DNA from: Flammula alnicola
Lineage: Eukaryota; Basidiomycota; Agaricomycetes; Agaricales; Strophariaceae
Direction: 5' to 3'
NCBI GenBank assembly: GCA_015499995.1
Contig: JADNRV010000242.1
Span: 1-64,000 of the forward strand
DNA: 64,000 nt
The position numbers and the translations under genes were made by a program. Each line of letters opens with the position of its first letter. The first letter of the stretch is position 1. The notes below the pieces were generated by a model, which saw only the letters and a program-made list of their open reading frames with translations, was not told the DNA's origin and did no database searches. Shown here one piece after another: positions 57,559-64,000 of this stretch.

Positions 57559-60500
57559 CTAATTTTCTACATCATTGTCCTCGTCTTCGTCTGCCTCCAA
57601 TGCCTTCATCGCAAGCTCGACCGTTTGACCAGATCTCCGGACATATTCCTCAACGTTCTTCCAAACTTCAAGACAATGATTTTTCATCGCCAGAAACTGC
57701 GCCGACTGCTCACGCGCATACGCTACCCTCCCCTCAACTGATGCATCATCCCACAGGACGCCAGGAAGGCCCCACGGCTCTCCACCTCTGCTAGCGCGCT
57801 CCTCCCACTCGGTAGATTTGTACTGGAAGTAAGTCAGCACCCGGCGCATTTCTTCTTGAAGAAGTTCGACCTCTTCATGCCAGCGATCTCGCCGAGCACG
57901 GCTTTTGCACCACTCAATCCTAAGGCCTGTAAAATATTTAGCTAGAAGGTATCGTAGACAAACAAGAAAACATACTTTCGTGGAGTCGTTCATCTTCATT
58001 AAAATCAACCTCTCCTCCTAGGCGAGTCCAAATCCATGATATCGTCCTTCGACCTTCCGAAGTGGTCGATGATTTCTTACCTTTCGCATTCTTCTTACCT
58101 TTTCCTTGCTTTGTTTCTTCTGGTGTTAGCGGCCTAACGTCCACGTCGTTTAGAACTGGGAGACTGATATCCCATCCAACCTGCTGAATCACAGGAGCGA
58201 GCTCTGAAAGCGCCGTTCGTGCAGTGCGATATTTCTTAACTGCGGTGTTAACTTTGGCCTGAATGCGCTGAACAATTCCTTGAGACCGTGTATTCCGCCG
58301 CTGCCCCCGCTGAAATCTTTCTTTGTCAATGAGGACGAAAGACCTCATGCATAGCGCATCTCGCAGGTCGTCAAGCGCGTCGCCACACTGAGCATAACGT
58401 AGCCGCCATTCTATATGCTTCAAGCGAACGTCACATGGTGTCTGGGAGGGGATGGATGACGGCAAAAACAGGGGAATATCAGAAGGCGATGGCTCTTGAG
58501 GCTCCTTGGCGTCGACTGCACGAGATCGTAGAAGGTGTAGACTTGGAATGTACATATGCTCGATTTCTATCCAAGCGTCAATTTTTCGTTTCAACGAGTT
58601 TGATCGCAGGGTCAACTTGGCCTTCTGATCGTCAGTCGCATGTATTCCTAGCAATTCTTGATCCACTTTGAGGCGATGTCTAAGTGGCAAGTGAGATCAA
58701 GACGGGCATGAACGATGAAATGGACTTACTGTTGATTCTCCAACTCGAGGCCCACTGTAACTAGCTGACTCGCAGATACGTCTTCATGCATATTAAATCC
58801 TGTTCCGTCTTTTAAAGACTTCGTTTCCTCATCAGCGAGCTGACGGCGGACGGCCTGTTGTGATAGCCCTGATATGTAGTCAGATTTATTGTAAAATAAA
58901 TATAGATCACTGCTCACCTTTCAATGATGCTTCAAATGGATTTGGCTTGGAATGATCATCTTCCCAAGCATCCAATTGAGCTGTCCACTCAGCAACATCT
59001 TCTTCGGGTAGACCGTGCGAGAACTCAACGTGAAGACGTGACTTCTCCGCCAATTCAAGGACGGCTTCCTTAATTTGACGGAGCAAAAATGTTCCTATAA
59101 AAATGTCTCAATATCAATACCAGTCAATGATAAAATTAAGCCTACTTACCCATTGAGGACGTCTTTCGCCAATTGAAATCACCAAAATGACCATCGACTG
59201 TATCGCGGCGATTCCCGGGACCCATCTCGCGTGTGCTAGTCGCAACGGGATTGATGTGGTCCCATCCCCTTTCCACACCTTCGCCATCTGTCCTCGCGCA
59301 TCCCTTGTTGTAGTTGAGTGAATAGATTGTTTGGCATGCCATAATATGAGCGCGAAGGTGGAACTTCGGTATGAGAAAGCGGAATACTGGCATTGTTTCG
59401 GGGTCAAACTGGAGAGAGGTTGGATATATCTTCATTCGATCCCACAAATGGATGCTCCACTGGCAGGCGATATCGTATGAAACGGTTATAAAAGGGACAT
59501 TAGGTCGTAGCTTTAGACTATTAAAAAATATATAGTCCATATTAATATAGCTATTTTTTGATTCAGTGAATGGAACGGCAGTGTAATAATTCCACTAACC
59601 GTTCGCCTTTCTGTAAGTCACCTACACCATTGGGTCGCTTCATGTCATGTCGCGTACAATCACATGTACCAGCCCCAGAGGCGGCGTACCCTTCCATCGC
59701 ACGCTCTTTATTGACAGCATTATGATTGGAGCATGTACTGGGCTTATGAACTCGTCAGGTTTGACGTGACTTCTAAAAGTCAAAACCACATACCTCCTGC
59801 AAAATCAATGTTCCGAAAGTTTGGAGGTAACTCTTGAATCCGTCTTCCTCAACAAAATAGGCCCATCCTTGCGACAAACCTGGGTCTGCCAAATGACTTG
59901 ACACAATCTTCCGCTTCAAACGGAAGTTCGCATCAAGGCCGATGAAGAGGCCATACAAAAATCTACAGAACTGTAAGTGGACATTGACATATGATACAGA
60001 TATGAGCTTACTGCTTCGACTTTGGGGTATTCTCCCATCCATCAGGCAAATTTATCCCAACTTGCGGGCAAGCAGGACATAATAATGCCAACTCGCCATG
60101 GCGTGTCCCAGCTGCACCCGTCCGATCATGTCCTCTCCCACCTCGTTTCAGCATCGACATGTGGCCGTATTCACGTACTACTCTAAGAAGCGTAGCATAT
60201 CGATTCTAGAACACAATCAAATAAAATATTTCGAAAGGATGTTCAATTAAACTCTTACCTTTGGTCTTTTCGTCCCAGTATTATCTGTCAGCCTTGAAAG
60301 GGTTTTGTGAAACTCGAAGACAGTCGATTTTGACTCGAATGACAAGAGTTGGAAAAACCGCAGGAGACGAAATGTGACTGCTGTGCGTGGAAAGCCAACA
60401 GTTGCCGGAAACCATCCAAATCGAAGAAGTTGAATAAAGGTCGGAAGCGCTTTCTCACAATCGCAAAAGAGCACGTTCACAGTATGAATGCCGTTCAAAT

Positions 60501-61270
60501 CGAGGAGAGTGAAAGCGCCCCCGAATGCTGAAACCGGAGAAGGACATGGTTCGCCGAATGCATGGCCAAGCTGAAAGCGGTGTCCCAGGGACATGAGGTC
60601 AATGCGTTTGAAGTATCCTTCAGAGTGGAACCACTTCTAACGGTGTGGTGGGTTGTCAGCGAATACACATCATTAAGAATGTTTGATCAAACCTCGGGTC
60701 GGTGAAGCCCACACCGCTCGTGCAAGCTCAGGATGCATTCTTGACAGACCAAGTCCATTCCATCGCAGTCTGGGCATCTGTACTCTGCAACAGCGCCAGA
60801 TCGGCAACGTAGACAGGCGCTTGAAAAGCCGCCTCTTCCTTCCAATCTCAAAACTTCAGAGATGAACTGCTCTCGATCCTGGACCCAGTCGAGAAGAGGA
60901 TGTTCCTATTTATTAAATTTAATGGCCGAAATACCATGAGTTCGAAGGAATAACTTACTGGGCGCCGCTTCTTGAAAGCTGTCTGCTCATCGTGTTCGCT
61001 CGGGTCTCCTGGAAGAGCATTCCAGTCATTGACAGGATGATCACTGAAATCGTCTTGTATGGAGGAGGAATTATTCGAAGGTAAAGCGCCCAATTCATCG
61101 AGGTTCTCAACAGAGACATAAGCTGAGCGGGAGGAAATGCGGCCATCTGGTAAGATTCGAAACTCAGTTGAGCGAGACTCAACGGTGTTTTTGGACTGAT
61201 CATTCTCTACAAGCTCCTCAGGACCAGGAAGGCGTTCCATAACGCCAACTTTTAGATGTCGACGCTTCAT
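57559..61270 (-). CDS. KDZ (Kyakuja-Dileera-Zisupton) transposase with CxC2 zinc cluster
   Basis: Transposase of the KDZ superfamily, which is expanded in basidiomycetes. It starts at the ATG at 61270 (MKRRHLKVGVMERLPG) and has about nine exons, roughly 1,050 residues. An acidic start precedes a Cys-cluster (CLRCRSGAVAEYRCPDCDG, CQECILSLHERCGLHRPEKW), the CxC2 domain linked to KDZ transposases. The core shows VREYGHMSMLKRGGRG, LYGLFIGLDANFRLKRK (first Asp, near 59950), VSYDIACQWSIH (second Asp, near 59474), FRFLIPKFHLRAHI and DGEGVERGWDHINPVATSTR (Glu near 59282), then FGDFNWRK. The C-terminal half is helical and Arg/Glu-rich (ALMELAPVI-type and RDRWHEEVELLQEEMRRVLTYF) and ends in an acidic tail. 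All core motifs read through after splicing, so it may be active. A second same-strand gene lies 200 bp upstream. Confidence 0.9.
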
Positions 61271-61472
61271 AGCAAGGGCGTGGATTTTTGGGGTGAAAGA
61301 GCAGGAATCAACAGAGAACTAACTTAGACACAAATGCATTGCGCTGCCGTGTAAGTTCAGACCAAACACCCGGTTATTGGTGAGCACATGGCGGCGAGAT
61401 CTCTACCGGAACTTATGTTCTATCAAAATTGTCTAGACTACTTATCATATGCTCGTTGAGACATTATCTAAA

Positions 61473-62152
61473 CTAGCCACAGAGATCGACAAATACACTA
61501 TCAGTGAGCCTCACAAGTTTCCCTTCGACAGCTGGAGAGCAGGTCAGGTCGATGAGGACATATTCCTTCTTGGTCTTCAAAATCATATCGCTGGATTGTA
61601 CGATAACCACATCGTCAGAGTCGACGGTGTACCTATGTGCGATGGGGGGGTCAACGATGGACCTGGTGCGTGACCTTTTCGGAGTCGAGGGACCTGGTTC
61701 GGCATATGGTGAACTCGTGCCTTGTGTGGCGTATGTTGCCATGTCAGAACTACCGCTGTCCGAACCACTGGCATCCAATTCATCATCCTTGTTGATATCG
61801 GTGTCTTCGGCTTTCCTTCTGAAATGGAAGATATGAAATGAATAGACGTACTAGGATGATAAAATGTTTAGTCTACTTACTTTCTTCCACTCTGAGCAAG
61901 GTGTCCATTGATGAACTCCTTGAAATGTTCTCGAACTACCCAATTGAACCGGTTCTCATATGAGAAGAATGGATGAGAACAAAGTTCATCCGAGAGGTCT
62001 GGCGTAATAACAGTTATGTGATTAGTATGAAATAGATGCCATATTGCAACGCAAAACATACGGAGGATCTCACGCTTGAATTCAAGCAGATCGGCATCGG
62101 TGGATGAGGTGAGGACTTTTTCGACCTGCCTACCAACGTTGCAGAAACACAT
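61473..62152 (-). CDS. companion gene of the KDZ element, unknown function
   Basis: Three exons, 62152-62062, 61998-61881 and 61818-61473, join to 184 residues. The folded-looking part is MCFCNVGRQVEKVLTSSTDADLLEF..KREIL followed by DELCSHPFFSYENRFNWVVREHFKEFINGHL, with aromatic residues and helices. A basic stretch (SGRKRKAED) follows, probably a nuclear signal. The rest is Ser/Pro-rich with a second basic patch (TPKRSRTRSIVDPP). It is on the same strand as the KDZ transposase and just upstream, with a similar intron style. Inference: the second gene of the transposon. I do not recognise a domain. The start at 62152 could be internal if further exons lie upstream in the repeat region. Confidence 0.6.
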
Positions 62153-62180
62153 GATCTTAGTGAGGAATTTTCTGTGCAGT

Positions 62181-62337
62181 CAGTCAGCCTTAAAGCTTAA
62201 ATCCCTGCAGATCTCTTAAGCGAGTTTCTATAAGGGAATTGAACCCAATATCATTGATCTTCGCTTTGCAGTCAGCCTTAAAGCTTAAATCCCTGCAGAT
62301 CTCTTAAGCGAGTTCCCAATATCATTGATCTTCGCTT
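62181..62337. repeat. two-copy direct repeat (88 and 69 bp)
   Basis: 62181-62268 and 62269-62337 share CAGTCAGCCTTAAAGCTTAA ... CTCTTAAGCGAGTT and CCAATATCATTGATCTTCGC. The second copy lacks about 20 internal bases. It lies directly upstream of the companion gene and may be its promoter or part of the transposon's subterminal repeats. Confidence 0.8.
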
Positions 62338-62439
62338 CAAGTGGCGCCGATTCCTTTTATAGCATAGAACACTAATCTCTGAGAAATGGCTCTTCGGAGC
62401 CATTTGTAGGATTCCAAGCTATGACCAGCAGAGTACTGC

Positions 62440-62790
62440 ATCTGGTTATGCCTGGAGGAAACTCAATTTCGAAATAGTTTCGCGGATTGCATGCACGCCA
62501 AAAATAACAGCCAGTAAATTCAAATAGGCCTGGAGGCAACTCAATTTCGAAATAGTTTTTACGAATTGTAGAGCGGATACGGAGTGCATGCACGCCAAAA
62601 AGAACAGCCAGTAAATTCAAATAGCAGCATAAAGTATAGAGTGCACGCACACCAGAAAAAACAGCCAGTAAATTCAAATAGCGGCATCAAGTGACTGTAC
62701 ACCATATCGAAATATTTTAGAATTCGTTGAGCGGATACGGAGTGCACGCATGCACGCCAGAAAGAACAGCCAGTAAATTCAAATAGTGGC
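62440..62790. repeat. clustered 22-bp repeat, four copies
   Basis: AACAGCCAGTAAATTCAAAT plus AG occurs at 62506-62527, 62603-62624, 62660-62681 and 62765-62786. Each copy is preceded by a CACGCC/CACACC-A-AAA stretch, and two are preceded by a GAATTGTAGAGCGGATACGGAGTGCATG-like block. Spacing is irregular (97, 57, 105 bases), so it is not a simple tandem array. Confidence 0.8.
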
Positions 62791-64000
62791 ATAAAGAGAG
62801 AAGTTTTGATATGAGCGATAAGCACATGTACATGGGGGAAATTACACCGCACCTTTGCTAGACCAGTCGCTCCGAGATATGCAAGATGATGGTCTATCCG
62901 AGTCGGACACTGTAAGTATGTGACACACCTTTTCTGACACTCCATATGCCATTACACAAGCAGAAATGCATCTGAGTACCACCTCCTAGCCTGCTCACCA
63001 CCAAGGAAACGGAATGGCCAGCTCTCGAATCTTCCTGAGAGCATGCCTGCTGACTTCAAACTCATCCCTTTCGAATATGGCAAGCTTCTCCCCCAGTCCA
63101 TTATTATTTCAGCTATCCTTTCGGTCGAAGCTGCAACAAATTATAGGTTTCTTGACCAATCAGCACCGGAAACCGAAAGCAGTGAACGTTCATGTGTCAA
63201 GGCTTCTACTGCAACAAAGAAATGCTTGCTGCTTCGCAAGCCTAGTAAAAGGTAAATAACTCGTTTGTATTCTTACATTCATGATTTATTCAAACAACTC
63301 CTAAAAGAATTCATCATCCTAGTTATAGGAATAGTGCCGTTCTATTAGCGCATCAGAAAAGACAAGCACGCTTTCCGCTTCGCAAACAAGTGAAAGTGAG
63401 CAACATATTTTATACTCAGGCCACCAATTATTAATTCTGATCTCATAAAGAATTCGTAATCCTGGTTATAAGAAACAGTGCAGTTTCGATTCAGTGCACT
63501 GGTAGGTGAAAGGGCGAACTTCCATATGTTTCTCGAGCGAAGAATATGTACTTCGTATTCACTTTAATTAAGACGGAACTTTCTATCGAGGATACCCTAT
63601 TTTTTATTTACATCTGCGAGTGTTACCGAGAGATTAAGTCCATGTTCTACTTCCGAAATTGGTTGGCTGGCATCACATCGTCGGTGTGCTCCCAGACATT
63701 ATGGCGAGGTCGATGAGGGTAACCGTACGACTAAGGAAGTGGGGTGCTGTCGGATGATCGTCGGATACGTTGCCGCCGTTTCGCAAAGGCGAGAATTCGA
63801 GAAAGGAGCCCTAGGAACCACTGAGTGGTGCGACCCAGAATTGACGTAGTATGTGACCTGACCTTTGCGCTGGAAGAACGCACAGCAGGCATATGTCCTC
63901 GAAAATATACAAAGTAACCTTCTAATACAGTCTGAATGCACCTGTTTTTAATTACAGATATGAATTTTGCTAAGAGTATGACATGTAATATCTTCCAAGG
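62791..64000. other. AT-rich right end of the window
   Basis: No supported gene. An open stretch at 63043-63255 (+), with MPADFKLIPFEYGKLLPQ, is protein-like but unrecognised and too short to call. Repeated AAAGAATTC(A/G)T..AATCCT(A/G)GTTATA words around 63305 and 63447 suggest a decayed duplicate. Confidence 0.35.

Larger units (their letters stand above)
57559..62152 (-). mobile_element. KDZ DNA transposon (coding part)
   Basis: Two adjacent same-strand genes, the KDZ transposase and the 184-residue companion. No terminal inverted repeats could be set by eye; candidate ends would lie around 57.1-57.5 kb and 62.2-63.0 kb. The extent given is therefore only the coding span. Confidence 0.6.

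Noticed and set aside
62440..62790. CRISPR-like array
   Set aside because: Spacing between the 22-base repeats is irregular, the intervals are themselves partly repeated, and the genome is eukaryotic.
63043..63255. Short open frame MPADFKLIPFEYGKLLPQ
   Set aside because: Too short, no homology that I can name, and an overlapping frame on the same strand is equally long.

Overview
This window reads as nuclear DNA from a mushroom-forming basidiomycete (Agaricomycetes, most likely Agaricales). Genes are broken by many introns of about 45-95 bp with branch sites of the CTAAC/CTGAC type. The gene families are typical of that group: a long unspecific peroxygenase, F-box/LRR-like proteins in many copies, a KDZ transposase with CxC-type zinc cluster, and a Tnp2/CACTA-type transposase. 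No rRNA, convincing tRNA, CRISPR or prokaryotic operon signal was seen.

Layout. 1.6-7.6 kb: a two-gene CACTA-type transposon, made of a 1,049-residue Tnp2 transposase and a same-strand eight-exon gene of 700 residues. 8.2-8.4 kb: a 178-bp MITE with TA target duplication. 8.9-9.8 kb (-): a secreted Pro/Thr-rich protein. 10.7-12.3 kb (-): an 11-exon 2-oxoglutarate/Fe(II) dioxygenase. 13.1-16.3 kb: an F-box gene and a decayed F-box relative. 16.7-19.2 kb (-): a Nudix hydrolase and a small, probably mitochondrial protein. 19.5-19.7 kb: a terminal-inverted-repeat element rich in a telomere-like motif. 20.2-23.6 kb: a large low-complexity/coiled-coil protein of unknown role.

24-31 kb is the most unusual part. 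It holds an F-box pseudogene, a deletion derivative of a small secreted protein gene, a five-exon unspecific peroxygenase, and a nearly perfect 2.73-kb palindrome. Each palindrome arm carries one copy of a 10-cysteine secreted protein gene; the right copy is intact and the left has a one-base frameshift. 31.5-33.1 kb (-): an intact F-box gene. 33.9-35.8 kb: a ten-exon GT15 alpha-mannosyltransferase with a GC-AG intron. 37.1-40.3 kb (-): an Iml2/TTC39-type TPR protein.

41.2-47.9 kb is an F-box nursery: two readable genes plus three fragments. A 1.04-kb TIR element there ends inside one reading frame and supplies its stop codon. 48.1-51.5 kb (-): an OPT oligopeptide transporter. 51.5-57.5 kb is gene-poor. 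57.6-62.2 kb (-): a KDZ transposon with an apparently intact transposase and a second, unrecognised gene, followed by short repeats to the end.

The host genes suggest ordinary cell-wall, secretion and uptake functions plus oxidative secreted enzymes. The rest is shaped by transposons and by birth and death of F-box and secreted-protein genes. Exon borders were inferred by eye from splice signals, frame continuity and family resemblance; most totals close in frame, but none was checked against RNA or a database.
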